From Halobellus sp. MBLA0158 (GTDB lineage Archaea > Halobacteriota > Halobacteria > Halobacteriales > Haloferacaceae), in contig NZ_JBGNYA010000001.1 of NCBI RefSeq assembly GCF_041477585.1, forward strand, positions 310,001 through 374,000: a stretch of DNA of 64,000 nucleotides. Direction: 5' to 3'. Under the pieces are notes generated by a model that saw only the letters and a list, made by a program, of their open reading frames with translations, ran no database searches and had not been told where the DNA came from. Each line of letters opens with the position of its first letter. The stretch's first letter is position 1. Of the stretch, positions 1 through 7,751 are shown in pieces. The position numbers and the translations under genes were made by a program.

Positions 1-1115
1 GCCACCGCCTGCGCGAGGACCTGCTCGACGCGGCCGAGGGCACCGTCGCGCTGCGCGAGGCGCTCGTCGAGGTCGCCGAGGAGCACGTCGACACCGTGAT
101 GCCGGGCTACACACACCTCCAGCCGGCCCAGCCCACGACCCTCGCGCACTTCCTCCTCTCCTACGAGTCCGCGGTCGCCCGCGACACGGCGCGGCTGCTC
201 GACGCCTACGACCGGACGAACCGCTCGCCGCTCGGCGCGGCGGCGTTCGCGGGGACGCCGTTCGATATCGACAGGGAGCGGACCGCGGCGCTGCTCGGCT
301 TCGACGGGATCGTCGAGAACTCGATGGACGCCTCGGCGGGGAGGGACTTCCTCGCAGAGGCGACCAGCGCGCTCGCGACGCACGCGGTAACGCTGTCGGG
401 GCTCGCCGAGGACCTGGTGATCTTCGCGAACAAGGGCTTCGTCGACCTCGCGGACGACTACTCCTCGACGTCGTCGATCATGCCGCAGAAGGTCAACCCC
501 GACACGCTCGAACTCGTCCGCGCGGTCGCGGGCGACGCCGTCGGCGACCTGACCGGCCTGCTGACGACGCTGAAGGGGCTGCCGCGGGCGTACAACCGCG
601 ATCTCCAGCGCGCGACGCCGCACGCCTGGGAGACCGTCGACGCCGTCTCGGAGGCGACGGCAGTCGCCGCGGGCGCGGTCGCGACCGCCGACTGGCCCGT
701 CGAGACGCTCGCCGCGGAGGCGGGCGCGGGCTTCTCGACGGCGACCGGCGTCGCCGACGCGCTCGCGATGGCGGGCGTGCCGTTCCGCACCGCCCACGAG
801 GTGCTCGCCGAGGCGGCCGAGCGCGCCGGCGGCGAGACACCCGACGTCGCAACACTTGACGAGGTCGCAGCCGACGTACTCGGCGACTCCCTCTTCGAGT
901 ACGTGGACCGGGCGGATGTCGAGGCCGTGCTCGATCCCGGAGAGAGCGTGACGAGCCGGGACTCCGTCGGCGGCCCCGCCCCCGAGGCGGTGGCCCGCCA
1001 GCTCGACGCCGCCGAGGAGCGCCGCGCCGCGGACTCGGCCGCGATCGCCGAGCGCCGCGACGCGCTCGACAAAGCGGCGTCGACGCTGGAGGCGGAGGTG
1101 GCCGGCTATGTCTGA
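1..1115 (+). CDS. argH: Argininosuccinate lyase, 5'-truncated by the window edge
   Basis: Argininosuccinate lyase splits argininosuccinate into arginine and fumarate, the last step of arginine synthesis. The frame is open from the first bases (HRLREDLLDAAEG...) and the true start lies upstream of the window. The family signatures MPGYTHLQPAQPTT and SSIMPQKVNPD are both present; the second is the fumarase/lyase-superfamily loop with the catalytic Ser. The gene ends with TGA at 1113-1115. It lies about 230 nt before lysW on the same strand, so it belongs to the arginine cluster, probably as the end of an argG-argH unit whose start is not visible here. Confidence 0.96.
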   Translation, partial: HRLREDLLDAAEGTVALREALVEVAEEHVDTVMPGYTHLQPAQPTTLAHFLLSYESAVARDTARLLDAYDRTNRSPLGAAAFAGTPFDIDRERTAALLGFDGIVENSMDASAGRDFLAEATSALATHAVTLSGLAEDLVIFANKGFVDLADDYSSTSSIMPQKVNPDTLELVRAVAGDAVGDLTGLLTTLKGLPRAYNRDLQRATPHAWETVDAVSEATAVAAGAVATADWPVETLAAEAGAGFSTATGVADALAMAGVPFRTAHEVLAEAAERAGGETPDVATLDEVAADVLGDSLFEYVDRADVEAVLDPGESVTSRDSVGGPAPEAVARQLDAAEERRAADSAAIAERRDALDKAASTLEAEVAGYV

Positions 1116-1219
1116 CGCGCGACCCGAGCCGCGCGCCGACGGCCGCGCGTCGCGGGGGCCGCCGGACCCGCCGCGCGGGCGTCGATCGCGACGGTCCCCC
1201 TCCCGGGGACGATAACATA

Positions 1220-1240
1220 TGAAATCAGACATAGATTTCA
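1220..1240. promoter_or_regulatory. 7-bp perfect inverted repeat ahead of the arginine operon
   Basis: TGAAATC (1220-1226) and GATTTCA (1234-1240) are exact inverted complements separated by 7 nt. The repeat sits in an AT-richer patch between argH and lysW, about 80 nt before the lysW TATA-like box. It could be an operator for the downstream operon or a hairpin ending the argH transcript. The sequence alone does not decide. Confidence 0.35.
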
Positions 1241-1317
1241 CACGGGCGGACTGATCGACTGTTTCACGCCGTTAGTAGTATCGCCGTTCAGGTAATTTAT
1301 CCGATAACTTCGATGGG

Positions 1318-1324
1318 TTTAAGT
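1318..1324 (+). promoter_or_regulatory. TATA-like box for lysW (TTTAAGT)
   Basis: TTTAAGT is centred about 27 nt before the lysW ATG at 1348. This is the spacing expected for a haloarchaeal promoter giving a nearly leaderless transcript. No Shine-Dalgarno sequence precedes lysW, which agrees with leaderless initiation. Confidence 0.5.
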
Positions 1325-1347
1325 CGCTTCCACGCCGACCGACGGGT

Positions 1348-1527
1348 ATGGCAGAAACCGTCACCGCAGAAGACCCGCTTACCGGAGAGGAGATCGAGAT
1401 CCCCGCCGACGTCGAGGTCGGCGAGATCGTCGACAGCCCGGCGACCGGCGCCGAACTGGAAGTCGTCTCCGTCGACCCGATCACGCTCGAAGAAGCCCCG
1501 GAACTCGAAGAGGACTGGGGCGAGTGA
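1348..1527 (+). CDS. lysW: LysW-type amino-group carrier protein (arginine biosynthesis), cysteine-free
   Basis: This 59-residue acidic protein ends in EDWGE, the conserved C-terminus of LysW carriers. The terminal Glu of such carriers is ligated to the amino group of glutamate or 2-aminoadipate, so that later enzymes handle a protein-bound intermediate. The middle of the protein (GAELEVVSVDP) also matches the family. Bacterial and thermophilic LysW proteins have a CxxC...CxxC zinc ribbon. Here all four cysteines are missing and replaced by acidic or small residues. The gene lies 1 nt before lysX and heads the operon, so it almost certainly carries glutamate for ornithine/arginine synthesis. 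It is short and easy to miss in annotation. Confidence 0.9.
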   Translation: MAETVTAEDPLTGEEIEIPADVEVGEIVDSPATGAELEVVSVDPITLEEAPELEEDWGE

Positions 1528-1528
1528 G

Positions 1529-2395
1529 ATGAAGGTTGGGCTGCTCTACTCCCGGATCCGGAAAGACGAGAAGCTCCTCCTGGGGGAGCTCCGCGACCGC
1601 GACCACGAGATCGAGAAGATCGACGTCCGGAAGGAGCAGTTCAACGTCTCGGAAGCGCCCGACGTCTTCGCGGACGTGGACGTCGTCGTCGACCGCTGTC
1701 TGGCGACGAGCCGGAGCGTCTACATCACGCAGTTCCTCGACGCCTACGACGTGCCCGTCATCAACTCGGCCGAGACCGCCGACGTCTGTGCCGACAAGGT
1801 GAAAAACAGCTTAGCGCTGGAGGACGCCGGCGTCCCGACGCCGAACACGGAGGTCGCGTTCACGACCGACAGCGCCCTGGAGACGATCGAGAAGTTCGGC
1901 TACCCCTGCGTGATCAAGCCCGTCGTGGGCTCGTGGGGGCGGCTGATGGCGAAGGTCGAGTCCCGCTCGGCCGCCGAGGCCATCCTCGAACACAAGGCGA
2001 CGCTGGGCCACTACCAGCACAAGGTGTTCTACGTCCAGGAGTTCGTCGAGAAGCCCGGCCGTGATATCCGCGTCGTGGCCGTCGACGGCGAGCCCGTCGC
2101 CGCGATGACGCGCTCGTCGGATCACTGGCTCACCAACGCCGCCAAGGGCGGCGAGGTCGCGGCCTTCGAGGTCGACGACCGCGTCCGCGAACTCGTCGCC
2201 GACGCGTCCGACGCCGTCGGCGGCGGTCTGCTCGGCGTCGACCTGATGGAGACAGGCGAGGATTACACCGTCCACGAGGTCAATCACACAGTGGAATTCA
2301 AGGCGCTCAACGACGCCGTCGACGTCGACGTCCCCGCCGAAGTGGTCGACTGGATCGAAAACAAGGTGGCGACGGAGACCGAGGCGAGCGTATGA
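1529..2395 (+). CDS. lysX: LysX/ArgX, glutamate (or aminoadipate)-LysW ligase
   Basis: This is an ATP-grasp ligase of 288 residues that joins the alpha-amino group of glutamate (arginine branch) or 2-aminoadipate (lysine branch) to the C-terminal Glu of LysW. It begins MKVGLLYSRIRKDEK, typical of the LysX/RimK family. It has the ATP-grasp segments PCVIKPVVGSWG and YVQEFVEKPGRDIRV, and the metal-binding end VHEVNHTVEFK. The start follows the lysW stop by a single base. The frame stays open upstream of the ATG at 1529, but that part overlaps lysW and is not the real start. It overlaps argC by 4 nt (ATGA). With argF in the same operon, glutamate is the likely substrate. Confidence 0.93.
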   Translation: MKVGLLYSRIRKDEKLLLGELRDRDHEIEKIDVRKEQFNVSEAPDVFADVDVVVDRCLATSRSVYITQFLDAYDVPVINSAETADVCADKVKNSLALEDAGVPTPNTEVAFTTDSALETIEKFGYPCVIKPVVGSWGRLMAKVESRSAAEAILEHKATLGHYQHKVFYVQEFVEKPGRDIRVVAVDGEPVAAMTRSSDHWLTNAAKGGEVAAFEVDDRVRELVADASDAVGGGLLGVDLMETGEDYTVHEVNHTVEFKALNDAVDVDVPAEVVDWIENKVATETEASV

Positions 2396-3435
2396 GCGAG
2401 CACTACACCGCCGCCGTCGTCGGCGGCTCGGGCTTCACCGGCGGCGAGCTCCTGCGGCTCCTCTATCAGCACCCCGACTTCGACGTCGTCCAGGCGACGA
2501 GCAGATCGAAGGAGCGCAAGACCGTGGGCCACGTCCACCCGAACCTCCGGGAGATGGACCTCCGCTTTACCTCTCCCGAGGACCTCGAATCCGTGGACGT
2601 GCTGTTCGCGGCGACGCCCCACGGCGTCTCGATGGAGCACATCGACCGGTTTCAGGAGGCCGCGGACACCGTCGTCGACCTCTCGGCGGACTTCCGCCTG
2701 AGTACCGAAGAACAGTACGACGAGTGGTACGACGGCCACGTCTGTCCCGAGTACTTAGAGGAGGCCGAGTACGCGCTGCCCGAGATCAATAGAGAAAATC
2801 TCCCCGGCGCGAGCCTGATCGCCTCCGGCGGCTGCAACGCCACCGCGACGATCCTGGGGCTGAAGCCATTGTTCGATGCCGGGATCCTCGAAGGCGACGA
2901 GCAGGCCGTCGTCGACGTGAAGGTCGGCTCCTCGGAGGGCGGCGCCGGCGGCGGCGACGCCTCCAGCCACCCCGAGCGCTCGGGCATCGTCCGCCCCTAC
3001 GCGCCGACGGGCCACCGCCACGAGGCCGAGATCGAGGAGTTTCTTGGATTATCGGTCTCGTTCACCGTCCACGCGGTCGATATGACCCGCGGCGCGAGCG
3101 CGACCTGCCACCTCTTTCCCGATCGGCCGGTCTCGAAGGGCGACCTCTGGAGCGCCTACCGCGACGCCTACGCCGACGAGCCGTTTATGCGGACCGTCGC
3201 CGGCGGGGGCGGCGTCTACCGCTACCCCGAGCCGAAGGCCGTCGCCGGGACCAATTTTGGAGAGGTCGGCTTCGAGGTCGATCCCGGCAATCGGAGACTG
3301 GTCGTCTTCTCGGCGATCGACAACATGATGAAGGGCTCGGCCGGACAGGCCGTCCACGCCGCGAACGTCGCGCTCGGCCTCGACGAGACCGCGGGACTGG
3401 AGTTCGCCGGCCTCCACCCCGTCGGCGCGCCCTGA
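2392..3435 (+). CDS. argC: LysW-gamma-glutamyl-phosphate reductase (ArgC/LysY)
   Basis: This 347-residue NADPH-dependent reductase turns the carrier-bound acyl phosphate into the semialdehyde. The N-terminal nucleotide-binding loop GGSGFTGGELLRLL is at residues 11-24. The catalytic Cys is C148 in SGGCNATATILGLKPL, and the conserved HPERSGIVRPYAPTGHRH stretch follows. Length is normal for ArgC. It overlaps lysX by 4 nt and precedes the kinase gene by 22 nt. In bacteria the same fold acts on N-acetyl-glutamyl phosphate. The lysW-lysX context here points to a LysW-bound substrate. Confidence 0.94.
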   Translation: MSEHYTAAVVGGSGFTGGELLRLLYQHPDFDVVQATSRSKERKTVGHVHPNLREMDLRFTSPEDLESVDVLFAATPHGVSMEHIDRFQEAADTVVDLSADFRLSTEEQYDEWYDGHVCPEYLEEAEYALPEINRENLPGASLIASGGCNATATILGLKPLFDAGILEGDEQAVVDVKVGSSEGGAGGGDASSHPERSGIVRPYAPTGHRHEAEIEEFLGLSVSFTVHAVDMTRGASATCHLFPDRPVSKGDLWSAYRDAYADEPFMRTVAGGGGVYRYPEPKAVAGTNFGEVGFEVDPGNRRLVVFSAIDNMMKGSAGQAVHAANVALGLDETAGLEFAGLHPVGAP

Positions 3436-3457
3436 CCGCACGCGACTCCACCTCACG

Positions 3458-4408
3458 ATGACGTACGATACCACACCACACGACGCACGCGCCGCGCGCC
3501 AGATGCCCGAGGACGACGCGGATCCGCGAGTCCGAGCCGACGGGGGCGAGCGCGGCGACGGGAAGCCGCCGGTCGTCGTGAAGGTGGGCGGCGCCCGCGC
3601 GGTCGATCCCGCGGGCGCGGTCGAGGACGTCGCGGACCTCGTCGCCGAGGGACGGGAGGTCGTCGTCGTCCACGGCGGCTCGACCGCCGTCGACGACACG
3701 CTCGAAGAACTCGGCGAGGAGCCCACCTACGTCGAGACGCCCGGCGGCGTCGTCGGGCGCTTCACCGACGAGCGCACGATGGAGGTGTTCACGATGGTGA
3801 TGCCCGGTAAACTGAACACCGACCTCACCGTCACCCTGCGGAACGCGGGCGTCGACGCCGTCGGTCTCTCGGGCGTCGACGGCGGCCTGCTTTCGGGCCC
3901 GCGGAAGTCCGCGGTGCGCGTGATCGAGGACGGCAAGAAGAAGATCAAGCGCGGCGACCACTCGGGGAAGATCACCGACGTGAACGCCGACCTGCTCGAA
4001 CTCTTGTTGAAAGAGGGCCACACGCCGGTCGTCACCGTGCCGATGCTGGCAGACGACGGCGTCGCGGTCAACGCCGACGCCGACCGGGCCGCCGCGGCCG
4101 TCGCGGGCGCGCTCGGGGCCGAACTGGTCGTCCTCACCGACGTCGCCGGCGTCTACCGCGACCCCGACGACGAATCGACGCTGATCGGGTCGGTCGCGAC
4201 CCCGGCGGAATTCGACGCGCTAAAGGACGCTGCGGAAGGGTTTATGACCAAGAAAGTGATGGCAGCCAAAGAGGCGCTCGACGGCGGGGCGACGACCGTG
4301 ATCGTCGCGGACGCGAACGCCGACGATCCGATCCTGGCCGCACTCGGCGGGACCGGCACCCACATCGAGGCGAGCGCGGTCGCAGACGGCGAGGAGGTGG
4401 ACGGATGA
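3458..4408 (+). CDS. argB: LysW-glutamate kinase (ArgB/LysZ) with N-terminal extension
   Basis: Amino-acid kinase of 316 residues that phosphorylates the side-chain carboxylate of carrier-bound glutamate. The catalytic core starts near residue 38 (VVVKVGGARAVDP) and includes VVHGGS, LSGVDGGLL and the C-terminal VLTDVAGVYRDP and GFMTKKVMAAKEA segments. About 35 residues of low-complexity, charged sequence precede the core. ATG 3458 is used here; ATG at 3503 (residue 16) would shorten the extension. Either way, part of the extension remains, because no later start precedes the core. The stop overlaps the argD start (ATGA). Confidence 0.92.
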   Translation: MTYDTTPHDARAARQMPEDDADPRVRADGGERGDGKPPVVVKVGGARAVDPAGAVEDVADLVAEGREVVVVHGGSTAVDDTLEELGEEPTYVETPGGVVGRFTDERTMEVFTMVMPGKLNTDLTVTLRNAGVDAVGLSGVDGGLLSGPRKSAVRVIEDGKKKIKRGDHSGKITDVNADLLELLLKEGHTPVVTVPMLADDGVAVNADADRAAAAVAGALGAELVVLTDVAGVYRDPDDESTLIGSVATPAEFDALKDAAEGFMTKKVMAAKEALDGGATTVIVADANADDPILAALGGTGTHIEASAVADGEEVDG

Positions 4409-5550
4409 GCGGCGGCTTCGTCTTCTCCGAGAAGCCGATCCAGATCGAGTCCGGCGAGGGCGCGTACCTCTACAGCCCCGACGGCACCGAGTACCTCGAC
4501 TTCGGCGCCTCCTACGCCGTCGCCGCGCTCGGCCACGCCCACCCCGCGGTGACAGAGGCCGTCCAGGCGCAGGCCGAGAAACTGACCTACGTGCAGGCCT
4601 CCTACCCGGTCGAAGCGCGGACCGACCTCTACGAGAAACTGGCCGCGCTGGGGCCGGGCGACGCCGACAACGTCTGGCTCTGTAACTCCGGGACCGAGGC
4701 CAACGAGGCGGCGATGAAGTTCGCCCGCTCGGCGACGGGGCGCTCGAAGATCGTCGCGACGAAGCGCGGCTTCCACGGCCGGACGCTGGGGTCGCTCGCT
4801 TTGACCTGGAAGGACAAGTACAAGGCGCCGTTCGAGCCGCTTGCCGGCGGCGTGGAGTTCGTCCCCTACGGCGACAGCGAGGCCCTCGCCGAGGCGGTCG
4901 ACGAGGAGACGGCGGCGCTCTTCTTGGAGCCGATCCAGGGCGAGGGCGGGATCCATCCCGCCTCCGCGGAATATCTCGAACGCGCCCGCGAGGTGACCGA
5001 GGACGCGGGCGCGGCGCTCGTCTTCGACGAGATCCAGACGGGCGTCGGCCGGACCGGCGACCTCTGGGCCTGCGAGGGCGTCGGCGTCGGCGTCGAGCCC
5101 GACATCCTCACCTCCGCGAAGGGGATCGCCAACGGGCTCCCGCTCGGCGCGACCCTCGTGCAGGACTGGATCGCCGAGGAGCCCGGCGACCACGGCTCGA
5201 CGTTCTCCGGCGGGCCGGTCGTCGCCGCCGCGGCCAACGCGACCCTGGAGACGATCGTCGACGAAGACGTGCCCGGCAACGCCGCGCGCGTCGGCGAGTA
5301 CCTCCGGAGCGAGATCGAGGCTGCGGTCGACGAACACGACCTCCCCGTCAGGGAGGTCCGCGGCGTCGGCCTGATGATCGGGATCCAGGTGAAGCGGGGG
5401 GCAAACCGCGTGCTGAAGAACCTCGCGCTCTCCGAGCAGGTGCTCGCGCTGCCGGCGGGCCGGACGGTCGTCCGGCTGCTCCCGCCGCTCACGATCGACG
5501 AGAGCCACGCCGACCAGTTCGTCGACTCGCTCGTGGAGGTGCTCGGATGA
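4405..5550 (+). CDS. argD: Acetylornithine/LysW-ornithine aminotransferase (ArgD/LysJ)
   Basis: Class-III PLP aminotransferase of 381 residues that converts the carrier-bound semialdehyde to carrier-bound ornithine with glutamate as donor. The PLP-binding Lys is K239 in LTSAKGIANGLPLG, preceded by VFDEIQTGVGRTG. The substrate/PLP loop NSGTEANEAAMKFAR is near residue 94. A Shine-Dalgarno sequence GGAGGTG at 4393-4399, 5 nt before ATG 4405, fixes the start, which overlaps the argB stop. Confidence 0.95.
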   Translation: MSGGFVFSEKPIQIESGEGAYLYSPDGTEYLDFGASYAVAALGHAHPAVTEAVQAQAEKLTYVQASYPVEARTDLYEKLAALGPGDADNVWLCNSGTEANEAAMKFARSATGRSKIVATKRGFHGRTLGSLALTWKDKYKAPFEPLAGGVEFVPYGDSEALAEAVDEETAALFLEPIQGEGGIHPASAEYLERAREVTEDAGAALVFDEIQTGVGRTGDLWACEGVGVGVEPDILTSAKGIANGLPLGATLVQDWIAEEPGDHGSTFSGGPVVAAAANATLETIVDEDVPGNAARVGEYLRSEIEAAVDEHDLPVREVRGVGLMIGIQVKRGANRVLKNLALSEQVLALPAGRTVVRLLPPLTIDESHADQFVDSLVEVLG

Positions 5551-6770
5551 GCCTCGAACTCGATCCCGACGACCTCGACGAGATGGAGTCGAAGGCCGAA
5601 CCGGCCGCGGCCGAATCCGATCCGACGGACGCCGACCCGACCGAGCTCGTCGAGTTCGACCCCGACAGCGTCGACGTCGCGGGCGACGGCGGCACGGCGT
5701 TCACCGCGACCGACCACGACGTCTTCGACGTCGAGCCGGGGCTCACCGAGGGGCTGAACGAGGCCCAGACCCTGCTCGCGGATCTGGTCTCGATCCCCTC
5801 GCCGTCCGGCCAGGAGGCCGCCGCGGCCGAGCGGCTGAAGGCGTTCTTCGAGGCCCACGACCGCGAGGTGTGGATCGACGAGGTCGGCAACGTGCGCGCG
5901 CCCGCCGACGACTCGGTCCTCCTGACCTCGCACATCGACACCGTGCCGGGCGACGTGCCCGTGCGGATCGAAAACGGCGTGCTCTGGGGTCGCGGGACCG
6001 TCGACGCGACCGGGCCGCTGGCGGCGATGGCCGTCGCGGCCGTCGAGACAGGCGTCTCCTTCGTCGGCGTCGTCCAGGAGGAGACCAGTTCCACCGGCGC
6101 GTGGCACCTCGTCGAGGACCGCGAGGCGCCCGAGGCGGTGATCAACGGCGAGCCCTCGGGCTGGGACGGCATCACCCTCGGGTACCGCGGCTTCCTCGCG
6201 GGCACGTACGTCTCGACGAGCGAACTCGGCCACTCCTCGCGCCCCGAGGACAACGCCATCCAGTCGGCGGTGAACTGGTGGTCCAGCGTCGCGGACTTCT
6301 TCGACGAGGACGAGTCCGACGGCGTCTTCGACACGGTGACGACAAAGCCCGTGAGCTTCGACGGCGGCCCGACGGAGGACGGCCTCGCGGTCGAGGCGAC
6401 CGTCGACGTCCAGTTCCGCGTGCCCCCGAAGTTCACCATCGACGACATCCGGGAGGTCGCGGAGGGCGAACTCACCAGGGGAAGCGTCCACTGGGAAAAG
6501 CCCATCCCGCCCGTGATGACGAGCCCGCGCACCGAGGTCGGCCGCGCGTTCCGCGTCGCGATCCGCGGGGCCGGCGGCGAGCCGAGACTGCTCAGGAAGA
6601 CCGGCACCAGCGACATGAACATCTACGCCGGCGCGTGGGACTGCCCGATGGCGACCTACGGCCCGGGTGACTCCGATCTGGATCACGCCCCGAACGAACA
6701 CCTCGACCTCGCGGAGTACGACAGCTCGATCGACGTCCTCGTGGACGTCTGCGAGCGCCTGCAGGAGTGA
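5547..6770 (+). CDS. lysK: LysW-ornithine hydrolase (LysK) with acidic N-terminal extension
   Basis: M20-family metallopeptidase that releases ornithine from the LysW carrier. The catalytic core has LVSIPSPSGQE, TSHIDTVPG (metal His and Asp), WGRGTVDATGPLAAM, GVVQEETSSTGAWH and a late KTGTSDMN segment. The protein has 407 residues. About 70 of these form an Asp/Glu-rich tail before the core, which starts near LLADLVSIPS. A strong GGAGGTG at 5535-5541, 5 nt before ATG 5547, supports the long form, and no plausible start lies between residue 12 and the core. It overlaps argD by 4 nt and abuts argF. Confidence 0.92.
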   Translation: MSLELDPDDLDEMESKAEPAAAESDPTDADPTELVEFDPDSVDVAGDGGTAFTATDHDVFDVEPGLTEGLNEAQTLLADLVSIPSPSGQEAAAAERLKAFFEAHDREVWIDEVGNVRAPADDSVLLTSHIDTVPGDVPVRIENGVLWGRGTVDATGPLAAMAVAAVETGVSFVGVVQEETSSTGAWHLVEDREAPEAVINGEPSGWDGITLGYRGFLAGTYVSTSELGHSSRPEDNAIQSAVNWWSSVADFFDEDESDGVFDTVTTKPVSFDGGPTEDGLAVEATVDVQFRVPPKFTIDDIREVAEGELTRGSVHWEKPIPPVMTSPRTEVGRAFRVAIRGAGGEPRLLRKTGTSDMNIYAGAWDCPMATYGPGDSDLDHAPNEHLDLAEYDSSIDVLVDVCERLQE

Positions 6771-6775
6771 GAGAG

Positions 6776-7675
6776 ATGCTCGAAACCGACCACTTCCTCG
6801 ACATCGACGACCTCGCGACGGACGAACTGCACGCGGTGCTGGACCGCGCCGCGGCGATCAAGGCCGGCGAGGACGACACCGAACTCCCGGACCACACCCT
6901 GGGGATGCTCTTCGAGAAGCCCAGTACCCGAACCAGAATCTCCTTCGAGACCGGGATGACGCAGTTGGGCGGCCACGCCATCTTCCTCGGCCCCGACGAC
7001 ATCCAACTGGGCCACGGCGAGCCGCTGTCGGACACCTCGCGGGTGCTCTCGCGGTACGTCGACGCCGTGATGGCGCGGCTGTTCGACCACGAGGACCTCC
7101 TGGAGATCGCCGAGTACTCGGACGTCCCCGTCGTCAACGGCCTCACCGACGACGCCCACCCGTGCCAGACGCTCGCGGACCTCCTGACGATCCAGGAGGC
7201 CTTCGGCGGCTTCGAGGACGTCCAGGCCGCCTGGGTCGGCGACGGCAACAACGTCGGCCAGTCGTTCGTGATCGGCGCGGCGATGGTCGGCCTGGACCTG
7301 ACGGTCGCGACGCCCGACGGCTACGGGATGAGCGAGGACGTGCTCGACCAGGCCGAGGCGATCGGTCATCCGCCGACGGTCGTCGACGACCCCGCCGAGG
7401 CCGTCGCCGACGCCGACGTGGTCTACACCGACGTGTGGATCTCGATGGGCCAGGAGGACCAACGCGAGGAGAAGCTCGCGGCGTTCGAGGGCTATCAGGT
7501 GAACGAGGAACTGCTCTCGGACTCCGACGCGCAGGTGATGCACTGCCTGCCCGCCCACCGCGGTGAGGAGATCACTCACGACGTCCTCGAATCCGACCGC
7601 GCGCTCGTCTGGGACCAGGCCGAGAACCGCCTGCACGCCCAGAAGGGCCTGCTCGTCGAACTGCTGGACGCCTGA
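6776..7675 (+). CDS. argF: Ornithine carbamoyltransferase
   Basis: Joins carbamoyl phosphate to ornithine to give citrulline. The carbamoyl-phosphate loop STRTR (in FEKPSTRTRISFE), the DDAHPCQTLAD motif and the ornithine-binding MHCLPAHRG near the C-terminus are all intact. ATG 6776 gives 299 residues and is preceded at good distance by GGAG within the end of lysK. A GTG at 6767 overlapping the lysK stop would add three residues. The gene closes the arginine operon, so ornithine freed by LysK feeds directly into citrulline and, through argG/argH, arginine. Confidence 0.96.
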   Translation: MLETDHFLDIDDLATDELHAVLDRAAAIKAGEDDTELPDHTLGMLFEKPSTRTRISFETGMTQLGGHAIFLGPDDIQLGHGEPLSDTSRVLSRYVDAVMARLFDHEDLLEIAEYSDVPVVNGLTDDAHPCQTLADLLTIQEAFGGFEDVQAAWVGDGNNVGQSFVIGAAMVGLDLTVATPDGYGMSEDVLDQAEAIGHPPTVVDDPAEAVADADVVYTDVWISMGQEDQREEKLAAFEGYQVNEELLSDSDAQVMHCLPAHRGEEITHDVLESDRALVWDQAENRLHAQKGLLVELLDA

Positions 7676-7721
7676 GGCCCGAGAGCGACCCGCGGAATCG
7701 CCCTCAGAGGTCGACCGAGCC

Positions 7722-7728
7722 TTTTAAT
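7722..7728 (+). promoter_or_regulatory. TATA-like box (TTTTAAT) for the helicase gene
   Basis: TTTTAAT lies about 27 nt before the GTG start at 7752, consistent with a leaderless haloarchaeal promoter. It is independent of the arginine operon that ends at 7675. Confidence 0.45.
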
Positions 7729-7751
7729 CCGAGGAGGGCGGAGGAGTCACC

